Both the position numbers and the translations under genes were made by a program. A stretch of 37,139 nucleotides of DNA from DATFPQ01 sp035264765 (GTDB lineage Bacteria > Actinomycetota > Actinomycetes > Actinomycetales > Angustibacteraceae), in assembly GCA_035264765.1 (NCBI GenBank), contig DATFPQ010000077.1, forward strand, positions 1 through 37,139. Direction: 5' to 3'. Below the pieces are notes generated by a model. The model was not told the DNA's origin. It made no database searches and was given only the letters and a program-made list of their open reading frames with translations. Position 1 is the stretch's first letter. The number at the start of each line of letters is the position of its first letter. Shown here piece by piece: positions 17,888 through 25,200 of the stretch.

Positions 17888-17916
17888 GATGCCGGGCCGC
17901 TTGGCGGCCCGGCATC
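17888..17916 (-). terminator. Terminator of oxidase copy 2
   Basis: A perfect 13-bp stem (GATGCCGGGCCGC at 17888-17900 and its complement at 17904-17916) with a 3-nt loop lies 25 bp after the stop of copy 2. A diverged relative of the same hairpin lies at 19802-19853. Confidence 0.85.
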
Positions 17917-17941
17917 ATCCGTACGGACATTTGGGAACAGC

Positions 17942-19585
17942 TCAGGCACGCAGCTCCCACTGCACCATCATGCTGGGCTTCATCCGTGCCCGCGGTGTGG
18001 CGGCGACGTGAGCGGCCGATGCCGCCGCCCCCCGCACGTCGAACTCCGTCATCATGTCGTGGTCCTCGTGAATGAGGTTGTGGCAGTGCATCACGTACTT
18101 GCCGAGAACGGGAGCGTGGGCTTCCCCGTCGACCTGCCGCGCGGGCGTGAAGTGCATGAGCAGCTCGACCCTCTCGTTCGGTCCGACGTAGACCACGTCC
18201 TTCAGGCCGGACTCGTAAGGGAGTGGCCTGCCGCCGTTGCGACTCACGATCTTGAAGTCGACCAGATGGACATGGACCGGGTGGAACCAGCCGCCCGACT
18301 TGTTCTCGAAGATCCACCTCTCCGTGGTGTTGACCCTCGGCGTGGCGACCACGCGATCCTCCCAGGGGACCCCGTTGATGACCCACAGGCCACCGCTTCG
18401 CTCGAACCTGAAGTTGCGGGTGTTGACCGGGTTGGACGGAAAGTCCGGTTCGGCGAGGTCTGTCGGGACACTGAACCGCGGGACGTCCGTGGTGTCGCTG
18501 ACGACGAACTGCATCACGTCGCGCATCTGGTCGTCGGCAGCGGTGTTGAGCAGCGTGACCGTTCGGCCGCGGAGGCTGGAGAAGTCGATGACCACCTCGT
18601 ACCGCTCGGCCATGCCCTGCCGGAACGACGTCACGGACACCGGGCTCGGAACCAGCCCGGCGTCGTTGCCGATCACCATGAACGGCATGCCGTTGCTGAG
18701 CTGGAAGTCGAACCCGCGGGACACGGAGGCCACCAGGATCCGGAAGCGGTACTTCGTCGGCTGAACTCGCATGAACGGCCAGGGCACGCCGTTGACCAGC
18801 ACCACGTTGCCCCACAGGCTGTCGTGCCCGTGGTCGTCGAGGTAGAGCTTGCCCTGAGGGTTGAACTGTATGTCGGAGACGAGGAGCGGAACGTCGTACG
18901 CCCCGCGGGGAAGCTCGTTGAATGGCGCCTTCTGTGCGTCCTCCGGGGAAGGGTCCTGGAGGAAGAAGCCGGCCAGGCCGCGGTACACGTGGTCGGCCGT
19001 CTGGTGAATGGCGTGGTCGTGGTACCAGAGGGTCCGCTCCGACTGGTGGTTCGGGTAGTAGTAGTCCTTCGACTGATGGACGGGAACCAGGATGTCCGGG
19101 TGCCCGTCGTAGAACGGCTGCGTGGGGGAGCCGTGAAGGTGAGTGGAGTAGGGGTTCCCCTCTGGCAGCTCGTTGTGGTTCACGACCTTGGTGAGGAGAC
19201 CGCCGCGCCGCTGCCGGATCGTCGGGCCGGGAAACGTGCCGTTGAACGTCCAGAGTGTTGTCTTCGGGAACGGAGCGGGCAGGATCTGGAGCGCCTTGGG
19301 GTACTGCGTGACCGAGTACACCTTCCTGCCGTTCGACTCGGTGCCCGACAGGACTGGTGGGATGAACAGCTGTTGGCTGAAGTGCTTGAAGCCTGGTGGG
19401 TCCGTGGGTGCCTTGCCGCTGATCGTGCCGGAGGCGGCCTGCAGGCTCACTCCCTCGGGCGCGCCGTTCAGTCGGCCGAGCAGCGGTGTGGCCGCTAGCG
19501 CGCCGCCACCGGCCAGGCCCATGCGCAGCAGGTCGCGACGCGCGAACCGGGCCGAGTAGTCGGACTGGGTCGTGCCAGGGTTCAT
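17942..19585 (-). CDS. Tat-exported multicopper oxidase, copy 2
   Basis: A 547-residue paralogue of the gene at 16037-17668. It has the same Tat signal core (ARFARRDLLRMGLAGG), the same copper-ligand motifs (HLHGSPTQPF, WYHDHAIHQ, HPVHVHLVDF, HCHNLIHEDHDMM) and an identical C-terminal end MKPSMMVQWELRA. ATG 19585 is chosen because GAGGAGAG lies just upstream; the frame is open to 19735 but that stretch is part of the conserved non-coding control region. Differences cluster in the mature N-terminus and in surface segments, which suggests that substrate or regulation has diverged after duplication. Enzymatic role as for copy 1. Confidence 0.93.
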   Translation of the reverse strand: MNPGTTQSDYSARFARRDLLRMGLAGGGALAATPLLGRLNGAPEGVSLQAASGTISGKAPTDPPGFKHFSQQLFIPPVLSGTESNGRKVYSVTQYPKALQILPAPFPKTTLWTFNGTFPGPTIRQRRGGLLTKVVNHNELPEGNPYSTHLHGSPTQPFYDGHPDILVPVHQSKDYYYPNHQSERTLWYHDHAIHQTADHVYRGLAGFFLQDPSPEDAQKAPFNELPRGAYDVPLLVSDIQFNPQGKLYLDDHGHDSLWGNVVLVNGVPWPFMRVQPTKYRFRILVASVSRGFDFQLSNGMPFMVIGNDAGLVPSPVSVTSFRQGMAERYEVVIDFSSLRGRTVTLLNTAADDQMRDVMQFVVSDTTDVPRFSVPTDLAEPDFPSNPVNTRNFRFERSGGLWVINGVPWEDRVVATPRVNTTERWIFENKSGGWFHPVHVHLVDFKIVSRNGGRPLPYESGLKDVVYVGPNERVELLMHFTPARQVDGEAHAPVLGKYVMHCHNLIHEDHDMMTEFDVRGAAASAAHVAATPRARMKPSMMVQWELRA

Positions 19586-19801
19586 GATCTCTCCTCGGAC
19601 GCTTGTAGGACGACATGTGAGACGTCCACTACGTCGAGGGTCGTACGACCATTGGCTCACTGGCGCTGGAAAAAGTGCCGAGGATGCGGCAGTTCTGAGC
19701 CGGTCGGCTGACGTGGGGCGGCAGGTACCTGTCACTGCGGCGTCGGCTAGGTGACGCCAGGCACCGGGTTCCCGCAGGCCGTCAGACAGGACCAGATCAG
19801 G
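19586..19801 (-). promoter_or_regulatory. Control region of oxidase copy 2
   Basis: With the terminator region below, this fills the 326-bp gap between copy 2 and the LuxR-type gene. About 165 bp (19586-19750) is a diverged copy of the region upstream of copy 1. The near-gene palindrome is perfect here: GGTCGTACGACC (19639-19650). The far palindrome is GGCAGGTACCTGTC (19720-19733), one base off perfect. No coding sequence is supported. Confidence 0.6.
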
Positions 19802-19853
19802 ACGATGCCGGGTGGGCCAAGACGACGGGCCGCTTGGTGCGGCCCGGCATCGT
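19802..19853 (-). terminator. Terminator of the LuxR-type gene
   Basis: ACGATGCCGGG (19802-19812) is complementary to CCCGGCATCGT (19843-19853), and an inner CGGGCCGC/GCGGCCCG stem (19826-19833, 19839-19846) competes with it. It resembles the terminator at 17888-17916 with extra sequence inserted in the left arm. Confidence 0.65.
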
Positions 19854-19911
19854 GACAGCGGGGACTACGTGTGGAAGGGACCGCGCGGACGGACCCTGGC
19901 GTCCCGGCTGG

Positions 19912-20637
19912 TCACTTGCTGCGGCGTCCGTTCGACCCGCTGCGCCGGCTGGCGGTACCGCCGGAGTCGATGGTGAGCTGCGCCGGCACGCTGGAACGCA
20001 GCAGCCCGAGCCGGTCGGCGCGCAGCAGCGCCCCGGTGCGGGTGGTGGCTCCCAGCCGGTCGTACAGCGCGGACAGCAACCGGTACATCTCCCGCTCGGA
20101 GTAGCCGGAGGACCGAGCCAGGCTGAACACGGTCACGTTGTCCGCCAGGGCGCGCAGCCAGCCGAGCTCCCGCTCGCTGAGCTCGGGCAGGTCCGCGCCG
20201 GTCTCCCCCCGGGCGGCCAGCAGCCGGGCCACGTCGACCGGAACGAGCGTGAACCCGTTGGCGGCGGCGCGGATCGCCACCAGGACGTCCTCCAGCTCGG
20301 CGTGGAGCGGGACCGCCCCCGTGCAGCGTGGAAGCGCACGGCTGTAACCAGCCAGCGTGGCGTCCTCGAGGAGGACGACCGTGACCACGGAGGGTGACTC
20401 GCTCCTGACGCAGTCGAGGAGGTCCAGCGCCGTCTCGGTGTCAGTGGTGACGGCGATCTTGGTGCCGGAGCCGTCGCCTGCCCAGGCGACGAGGTCCGAC
20501 GGCTGCTGGACCACGTAGCCGGCCTCGGTAAGACCGGCGCCGAGACCGCGCCGGTACACCGGCGGCAGGTCGACGAGCGCGACCTGCGGTCGATGTAACA
20601 CTGTCGGTTGCCCGAAGGCATGCGTGCTGCCGTTCAT
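19912..20637 (-). CDS. LuxR-family regulator with degenerate receiver-like domain
   Basis: A 241-residue protein. The C-terminal part (about 145-210, from ELSERELGWLRALAD to LGATTRTGALLRADRLGLL) is a GerE/LuxR-type helix-turn-helix. The N-terminal part resembles a response-regulator fold (VALVDLPPVYRRGLGAGL) but I see no convincing acidic pocket and phospho-acceptor Asp in the usual places. It is followed by a basic Arg/Ser-rich tail. ATG 20637 has a GGGGGA upstream. It is transcribed towards the two oxidases and is the nearest regulator to their shared palindromes, but a terminator lies between and a regulatory link is only inferred. Confidence 0.75.
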   Translation of the reverse strand: MNGSTHAFGQPTVLHRPQVALVDLPPVYRRGLGAGLTEAGYVVQQPSDLVAWAGDGSGTKIAVTTDTETALDLLDCVRSESPSVVTVVLLEDATLAGYSRALPRCTGAVPLHAELEDVLVAIRAAANGFTLVPVDVARLLAARGETGADLPELSERELGWLRALADNVTVFSLARSSGYSEREMYRLLSALYDRLGATTRTGALLRADRLGLLRSSVPAQLTIDSGGTASRRSGSNGRRSK

Positions 20638-20843
20638 GAATCCCCCGGTCTGCCCTTACAGCCCACCTGTTTTGAACTGCGAGGCGTGTCCATAGTGCCC
20701 CGTGGCCTTGCTGCGGTCGACGGTCCGGTAGGATCATTTGCCCGCCGGGGACGGGGTCGGACGGCCACAGGTGCCGTGTTTACGGGGCAAATCGGGACAT
20801 TCGGGCTGTTAGCGCCCAGACGGCGTTGACGGATCGTTGACGT
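20638..20843. promoter_or_regulatory. Intergenic region with an inverted repeat
   Basis: This 206-bp gap between two leftward genes contains ATTTGCCC (20736-20743) and its exact complement GGGCAAAT (20785-20792). It also contains two CGTTGACG copies near 20824-20841. It must hold the promoter of the LuxR-type gene; I cannot place it confidently. Confidence 0.35.
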
Positions 20844-21587
20844 TTAGGAGGCGGCGTAGGTCCAGTGCCAGGGCTCCCGAGACACGTTCTCGGTGAAACC
20901 GTAGTGCCCGGCGTGGGCGCGCATCCAGCGTTGCGCCATCGCGCCGAGCTGGAGGTCGAGGCTCTTGCCCCACCCGTGCTCGCTGGTGCCCGGCCTGGCC
21001 GCCAGTCCACCCTGCGAGTGCAGACCCTTGCGCCTCGCGACGTCGACCTGGTCGGCGTAGGACCGGTAGGAGTCCGTGACGCCGATGTGCACGCCGTCCC
21101 GCTTCGCCGCCGCCCGCAGCCGCTGGAACGCCTCAGCCGCTGGCGCCCACAGCCGGTGGCCGCCGCCGATGGACTCCAGCGCCGCCGCCGGGACCCTCCC
21201 GTTGCCGTACCGCGCCAGCTCGACCGGTGCGCCGCTGCTCGTCAGCCGGCCGCTCGAGGCCGTATTCGTCGTCGCGGTCGTGGTCGTCACGGCCGGCGGC
21301 GTCCCGGTCGGTGTCATGCCGCTCCGTGGGGTGATCGGCGGCTGAGCGGCCGGAAGGCTGGTCGTGGCCGCACCGCCGACGGACCGCGAGGTGCTGCTCG
21401 CGAGGACGCTCGTCCGCACCGCGCCGGCAAGCACGTCGTCGAAGGAAGGCGTCGTCGTGGTCGCCGACAAGGCCGTGCGGGAGGTCGCCGCGGAGGGGGT
21501 CGTCGACGTCACCGCGGGCGCCGACAACCGCGCCAGCTGCGCGTTGATCTCGGCGATGCGGGAGCCGATGGCCGCCAGGCCGTCCAT
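20844..21587 (-). CDS. M15-family D,D-carboxypeptidase-like protein
   Basis: A 247-residue protein whose C-terminal domain (about 115-247) is a VanY/M15 zinc peptidase. It has SYRSYADQ, the SEHGWGKSLDL motif with zinc ligands His204 and Asp211, and EPWHW with Glu238 and His241. It should cleave D-Ala peptides of peptidoglycan. ATG 21587 is set by GGAGG 6 bp upstream. The N-terminus has no Sec or Tat signal. It starts with MDGLAAIGSRIAEINAQLAR, followed by a Thr/Ser/Pro-rich linker that includes SFDDVLAGA. From memory, similar N-termini occur in peptidoglycan hydrolases of actinobacterial flagellar clusters, so non-Sec export is possible. Confidence 0.85.
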   Translation of the reverse strand: MDGLAAIGSRIAEINAQLARLSAPAVTSTTPSAATSRTALSATTTTPSFDDVLAGAVRTSVLASSTSRSVGGAATTSLPAAQPPITPRSGMTPTGTPPAVTTTTATTNTASSGRLTSSGAPVELARYGNGRVPAAALESIGGGHRLWAPAAEAFQRLRAAAKRDGVHIGVTDSYRSYADQVDVARRKGLHSQGGLAARPGTSEHGWGKSLDLQLGAMAQRWMRAHAGHYGFTENVSREPWHWTYAAS

Positions 21588-21809
21588 GGTGCACCTCCAG
21601 GAGCGGGTCGCCCTTGATTCCATCGGCAGGGCGTGGGTCCGACTTGAACCGACAGGCCCGACGTCACTCGTCACGCGGCTGCCGGCTCTCCTGGACAGGG
21701 CCCCGGCCGGGGCGCGCGCGGCCGCCGGTGAACGAGGCTCCCGCGACCGGGGTTGACAGGGACGGTCCAGCGGGCAGCCGACGTCGGCGTCGGCCGACAC
21801 AATGTCGGC
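21588..21809. promoter_or_regulatory. Divergent region between M15 peptidase and coiled-coil gene
   Basis: The region spans 222 bp. Next to the rightward gene, GCCGACA-CAA-TGTCGGC (21793-21809) is a perfect 7-bp inverted repeat abutting the GTG start at 21810. It could be an operator or an mRNA hairpin that affects initiation. No other element is convincing. Confidence 0.4.
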
Positions 21810-23084
21810 GTGGCGACGAAAGCGGCTGGTTCCGCCGATACCAGGGCCAGCGATGCGGACCGGCTGGACCTCGTGGAGGCCGCGGCGGACGAGCTGTACG
21901 GGCTCGCCCCGGATGCCTTCACCGCCCAGCGTGGGGAGCTGGCGAAGCAGGCCCGTGCCAGTGGCAACAAGGGCGCCGCTGCCGAGATCGCGAAGCTGCG
22001 CAAACCGACGGTGCCGGCCTGGCTGGTGAACCTGCTCGCACGCGAGGAGTCAGGGGAGCTCGCGGATCTGCTGGCGCTCGGGGAGCAGCTGCGCGAGGCG
22101 CAGGCTCAGCTGCTGGGGCCGCGGATGAAGGAGCTGTCACAGCAGGCGTCCGTGGCGGTCAAGGGTCTGTCGCGGCGGGCCGCCGAGCTGGGGGACGCTG
22201 CGGGCCAGGCGGTGACCGCGGCTGTCGACCGCGACGTCGAGCAGACGTTGCGCGCCGCGTTGGCCGACCCGCAGGCGGAGGCGGCGGTGTCGAGTGGGCG
22301 GCTGACTCGTGCGCTGGCCTACGCGGGGTTCGGGGAGGTCGACGTCACAGCAGCGACGGCGACACCGCTGCGTCCGGGAGCTTCGGTAACCCCCGGCCGG
22401 GCAAGCGCGCGGCGTGGCGACACGTCGGGCTCGTCGGACACGTCGAGCTCGTCGGGTGCAGCGCCTGCGGCTGAGCACGTTGTCGGCGAGGAGGTTGTGG
22501 CTGAAGAGGCAGGGCCTGCGACGGATGACGCTGCCGCGGCGGACGCCGGAATTGAGATCGGTGAGGCCGCTGGGGCAGCGGAAGTGGCCGATGATCACGC
22601 TGCCGCGGAACCTGCGTCCGCGGCGGGGGCAACGACATCAGTTGCACCTACGGCTACGGCCGCCTCACGCACCGGAGCCGGACCCTCGCAGCGCACCGAG
22701 AGCGCAGGGCCCCAGCGGGCACCGGCCGGGCGCGCCCCGACGCAGACGAAGCGGTCGGCGTCGAAGCCCGCCCCGCTGAAGCCGGCCACGGCGGAAACCG
22801 CCACCCGCGACCGCGAGGCCGTCCTCGAGGCTCGGCGCGCCGAGGACGCCGCTGCGCAGGCGGCGCACGAGGAGGCGGTGCGGGCGGCGGAGAGAGCCAC
22901 GGAGGCGGCGCAGGCCGCAGAGGCTCTGGTGGGCGAGCTGCAGGACCGGTTGGCTCAGGCGCGCCAGGACGCGGTCGTGGCCGCTCGCGAAGCGGCGACC
23001 GCGCACCGGGCCGAGCAACGCGCCGCACGGGCGGCGCGCGAGGCTGCGGCCGCTCTGCGGGCGACGCTGGCCAAGCACGGCTGA
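21810..23084 (+). CDS. Hypothetical Ala-rich coiled-coil protein
   Basis: A 424-residue protein of unknown function. Residues about 10-175 form a conserved-looking helical domain (LVEAAADELYGLAPDAFTAQ, LAKQARASGNKGAAAEIAKL, RKPTVPAWLVNLLAR). A low-complexity Ala/Glu/Thr-rich linker follows (about 175-335). The last ~90 residues are a highly charged coiled coil with repeated A-A-R-E patterns. There is no signal peptide or membrane segment, so it is probably cytoplasmic. GTG 21810 is preferred because it begins just before the conserved region; the frame stays open to a TTG at 21753. I recognise it only as a family of actinobacterial hypothetical proteins. Confidence 0.75.
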   Translation: MATKAAGSADTRASDADRLDLVEAAADELYGLAPDAFTAQRGELAKQARASGNKGAAAEIAKLRKPTVPAWLVNLLAREESGELADLLALGEQLREAQAQLLGPRMKELSQQASVAVKGLSRRAAELGDAAGQAVTAAVDRDVEQTLRAALADPQAEAAVSSGRLTRALAYAGFGEVDVTAATATPLRPGASVTPGRASARRGDTSGSSDTSSSSGAAPAAEHVVGEEVVAEEAGPATDDAAAADAGIEIGEAAGAAEVADDHAAAEPASAAGATTSVAPTATAASRTGAGPSQRTESAGPQRAPAGRAPTQTKRSASKPAPLKPATAETATRDREAVLEARRAEDAAAQAAHEEAVRAAERATEAAQAAEALVGELQDRLAQARQDAVVAAREAATAHRAEQRAARAAREAAAALRATLAKHG

Positions 23085-23100
23085 CGGTCCCTCGTCAGCG

Positions 23101-23142
23101 CGTCGCGGCCGCAGCGACGTGCGGCTCAAGGGCTGAGCCGCA
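23101..23142. terminator. Double hairpin between convergent genes
   Basis: TGCGGCTCA (23120-23128) pairs perfectly with TGAGCCGCA (23134-23142) around a 5-nt loop. A second hairpin CGTCGC/GCGACG (23101-23106, 23114-23119) lies just before it. It serves the convergent genes ending at 23084 and 23164. Confidence 0.7.
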
Positions 23143-23163
23143 GGTCGTCAGACGTGGGGCGCC

Positions 23164-23688
23164 TCAGGCGTAGGGCTCGATCTCGCCCGGGTCCAGCTTG
23201 TCCGGCAGGTCCTCGTTTGCGTCGGCCCCGGACTCGTTGCCATTCGGGCCGCCTTTCCCGCCGCCGGATCCGCCGTTGCCCCCGCGGCCGTCGGAGCCGC
23301 CGCCGGATCCGCCGGTGTCCGACCCGCCGCCACCGCTGCCGTACCCGCCGCTGCCTGAGACACCGGAGACCGAGCCGGCGGCTGCGGCCTCTGGGCCACC
23401 CGCGTCGTCGTAGGACGCCTGCCGGGACGCCTCCAGCTCGGCGGGGTCGACGTGCCCGCCACCCGCCTGCCCACCGGCGTCTCGGTCCAGCGGCACGTCG
23501 CGGTGGCCGGCCGCACGCCGATCGAGCTCCTCACGGACGTCCAGGTGCCGGCGCGCCCCGTCGTCCAGGTCGCGCGTCGAGTGCGTCGGGTGCTCTCCGA
23601 CGTCCCGGACGTACTCGGCGTACGCGTCTCGGGTCCGCTCCAGCTCCGCCCGCAGCTGCTCGTCGTCGAGGTCGTGGACCGACGTCAT
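23164..23688 (-). CDS. Hypothetical protein with Gly/Ser-rich tail
   Basis: A 174-residue protein of unknown function. The first ~75 residues are helical and charged (DLDDEQLRAELERTRDAY, HLDVREELDRRAAGHRD). The rest is a disordered Gly/Ser/Asn-rich tail ending in an acidic stretch (LPDKLDPGEIEPYA). There is no signal peptide. ATG 23688 is chosen because the residues upstream are Arg/Pro-rich and read like translated non-coding DNA; no strong ribosome-binding site is visible for any start. It has no evident operon partner. Confidence 0.65.
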   Translation of the reverse strand: MTSVHDLDDEQLRAELERTRDAYAEYVRDVGEHPTHSTRDLDDGARRHLDVREELDRRAAGHRDVPLDRDAGGQAGGGHVDPAELEASRQASYDDAGGPEAAAAGSVSGVSGSGGYGSGGGGSDTGGSGGGSDGRGGNGGSGGGKGGPNGNESGADANEDLPDKLDPGEIEPYA

Positions 23689-23821
23689 GGCGCGACCGTA
23701 GACCGACCGGTCGGCGTCCGCACGCCCGTGCCGGCTGGTGCGGCGTCCCGGCCCGCCTTCCCCGGCAGGTCGGGACACCGCACCCTCGTGGCCAGGACGC
23801 CGGGCGCCCGAACGTCGCGTG

Positions 23822-24625
23822 TCAGCGCGAGAGCTCTCCGGTGAGCAGCCGTCCGGCACCCGGAACGGCGGGTTGGTGGCCGAGCGCCCGCAGAACCTCA
23901 AAGGTGGTCGCGGTGGCGGCGGTCACGACCGGCAGCCGAAGCTCGTCCTCGACCCGCTGGACCGCGGCGAGGGACGGCATCTGAACGCAGGCGGACAGGA
24001 CGACGGCGTCCGCGCCCTCGCGGCGCAGCCCGCGAGCGATGTCCGGCAGCCGGGAGGGGTCGAGCCGCCCCACCGCGAGGTTGTCGTCGACCTCGAGACT
24101 GACCGCGTCGACGACTTCAACCCCCTCGCCCTCGATGTACTCGCACACGGTCCGAGTGAGCGCCTGCAGGTAGGGAGTGACGACGGCGACCCGGCCGGCC
24201 CCGATGGTCCGCAGGGTCCGCACCAGCGCACCGGCGCTGCTGACCACCGCGGCCGGATGACCGTTGCCGGCCGCAGCCTCGGCGAGCACCTTCTCGGAGT
24301 CGACGTGCGCTGCCGGACCCTGCGCCATCACCGCGACCAGGCAGGCGTAAGCGATGACGTCGACGTCGGCGTCGGAGACGGCCACCGCGCAGTCGGCCGC
24401 CCGGCTCACCATGGCGTCGAGCTCGTCCTTGGTCACCCGCTTCATCGTCGCCCGAGCGGAGTGGAAGGTGTAGCGGTGCCCGCTCGCCGCGGTCTGCCGA
24501 GCGAAGAGCTCGGGCAGCTCGGTCTCCATGGTCGTGTTCGAGCTGGGGACGATCAGGCCGACGCGCGAGGACCGCGGGGCCTTCGGTGACGGGGCGTCCT
24601 CACAGCCCACAGCCTCGACGCTCAT
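23822..24625 (-). CDS. Maleate isomerase / Asp-Glu racemase superfamily protein
   Basis: A 267-residue enzyme of the maleate cis-trans isomerase/arylmalonate decarboxylase group. VGLIVPSSNTTMETELPEL (residues 22-40) is the family signature. The two catalytic cysteines are at Cys95 (AYACLVAVM) and Cys213 (LSACVQMPS). Maleate isomerases convert maleate to fumarate through a covalent Cys intermediate; related enzymes racemise or decarboxylate malonates or hydantoins. ATG 24625 has a perfect AAGGAGG-type site (24634-24640). No nicotinate or maleate pathway genes are adjacent, so the substrate is not fixed. The upstream region carries a 13-bp tandem repeat. Confidence 0.87.
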   Translation of the reverse strand: MSVEAVGCEDAPSPKAPRSSRVGLIVPSSNTTMETELPELFARQTAASGHRYTFHSARATMKRVTKDELDAMVSRAADCAVAVSDADVDVIAYACLVAVMAQGPAAHVDSEKVLAEAAAGNGHPAAVVSSAGALVRTLRTIGAGRVAVVTPYLQALTRTVCEYIEGEGVEVVDAVSLEVDDNLAVGRLDPSRLPDIARGLRREGADAVVLSACVQMPSLAAVQRVEDELRLPVVTAATATTFEVLRALGHQPAVPGAGRLLTGELSR

Positions 24626-24876
24626 CGGGTCGGCCTCCTTCCAAGGGCGGCTTCGGAGAGCCGCTTCGGACAACCGCTTCGGATACTGCGCCTCGGGCCT
24701 GATCGAGGCAACCGCGCACGTCAGGGGACGGGTCGTCGCCTCGATCGGGCCTCAGCCGACGTCACAGCTCACCCCGCGAGGTTGCTGCTCGACAAGCGGT
24801 AGGACACCGTCGGCCCCGCCCCGTCTCGGGATGTGAGAAGTCCGATGGATGACGAGAACGGTCGGGTGGGCGCTGC
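24626..24876. promoter_or_regulatory. Divergent region: 13-bp iterons and inverted repeat
   Basis: This is the promoter half of the 575-bp gap before the flavin reductase. It has three tandem 13-bp units at 24648-24660, 24661-24673 and 24674-24686 (core GCTTCGGA). Further on, 24690-24709 and 24738-24757 form an inverted repeat matching at 16 of 20 positions, whose conserved core is GATCGAGGC/GCCTCGATC. The iterons sit 23-61 bp upstream of the maleate isomerase start. No coding sequence is supported here. Confidence 0.5.
24648..24686 (-). repeat. Three 13-bp tandem repeats
   Basis: CGGCTTCGGAGAG, CCGCTTCGGACAA and CCGCTTCGGATAC follow one another without gaps. In the leftward direction the core reads TCCGAAGCGG (TCCGAAGCCG in the copy nearest the gene). 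Period 13 is not a codon multiple and the DNA is upstream of a gene, so this looks like a multi-copy operator. Confidence 0.65.
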
Positions 24877-24882
24877 TAGCGT
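24877..24882 (+). promoter_or_regulatory. Candidate -10 box of the riboswitch transcript
   Basis: TAGCGT fits TAnnnT. Seven bases after its end comes A24889, which is immediately before the first paired base of the predicted riboswitch P1 stem. The -35 region is not recognisable. Confidence 0.45.
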
Positions 24883-24888
24883 CGACGC

Positions 24889-24977
24889 ACCATCAGGAGC
24901 GACCGAGAGACCTGGCTCGTCGACGTCGCAGCAACCCCCCGGTCACGGGTGCGGGTGCTAACGCCGGGACCGATGGA
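24889..24977 (+). ncRNA. SAM-I-type riboswitch
   Basis: The conserved core is laid out as in SAM-I aptamers. P1 is CCATC (24890-24894) with GATGG (24972-24976). It is followed by ATCAGGAGCGACCGAG, a GACCTGGCTCG segment, GACGTCGCAGCAACC (with the invariant GCAACC), then GGGTGCTAACGCC (the GGTGCTAA motif) and the return strand of P1. The right P1 strand shares two bases with the Shine-Dalgarno sequence GGAGGA (24975-24980) of the leader peptide. SAM binding, which stabilises P1, could therefore block translation of that peptide. The match was made by eye; a covariance-model search would settle it. Confidence 0.75.
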
Positions 24978-24984
24978 GGACAGC

Positions 24985-25083
24985 ATGGGTACGACCGTCT
25001 TGGCCCCCTACCGCGGCACCTGCCGTCGCCACATCGACCTGTGCCGGGTGGCCGGCGCGTCGTGTCCGGCCTGCCTGCGCTGA
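24985..25083 (+). CDS. Cysteine-rich leader peptide (32 aa)
   Basis: ATG 24985, five bases after GGAGGA, encodes a 32-residue peptide with four cysteines. Its second half, CRRHIDLCRVAGASCPACLR, fits the RHIDLCRV pattern of actinobacterial leader peptides found before sulfur-assimilation genes. In mycobacteria such uORFs sense cysteine: ribosomes that stall on cysteine codons change the mRNA fold and open the downstream gene. A GGCCGG/CCGGCC hairpin (25050-25055, 25066-25071) lies inside the cysteine-codon region. The peptide itself probably has no other function. Position between a SAM riboswitch and a flavin reductase supports a regulatory role. Confidence 0.8.
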   Translation: MGTTVLAPYRGTCRRHIDLCRVAGASCPACLR

Positions 25084-25200
25084 TCTCGGCGCCACCTCTT
25101 CAGTAGGCCGTGGGGCCCGTCGCGCCCCGCCTCAACCGTCCCGCACCGCGTGCGCCCGACCGCCGCGGCGTCGTTCCCTCCTGCGCGGAAAGGCACAGCC
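25084..25200 (+). promoter_or_regulatory. Leader region before the flavin reductase
   Basis: The region holds a GGGGC/GCCCC hairpin (25112-25116, 25124-25128), then GC-rich DNA leading to GCGGAAAGG upstream of the ATG at 25201. This is where a leader-peptide-controlled fold would have to act. I could not derive a unique pair of alternative structures by eye. Confidence 0.4.

Noticed and set aside
17840..19498. A 552-codon rightward open frame
   Set aside because: It lies antisense to the second multicopper oxidase, whose copper motifs are intact; the translated frame shows no recognisable domain.
19586..19735. Longer N-terminus for the second multicopper oxidase
   Set aside because: This DNA is conserved with the non-coding region upstream of copy 1, and a good ribosome-binding site marks ATG 19585 just before the Tat signal.
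21645..21680. tRNA-like T-arm (GGTTCAAGTC on the minus strand)
   Set aside because: The flanking bases do not form the five-pair T-stem, and no anticodon or acceptor arms can be built around it.
21753..21758. Perfect TTGACA as a -35 box
   Set aside because: No TAnnnT sequence occurs at 16-19 bp downstream, so a promoter is not supported. It may be chance.
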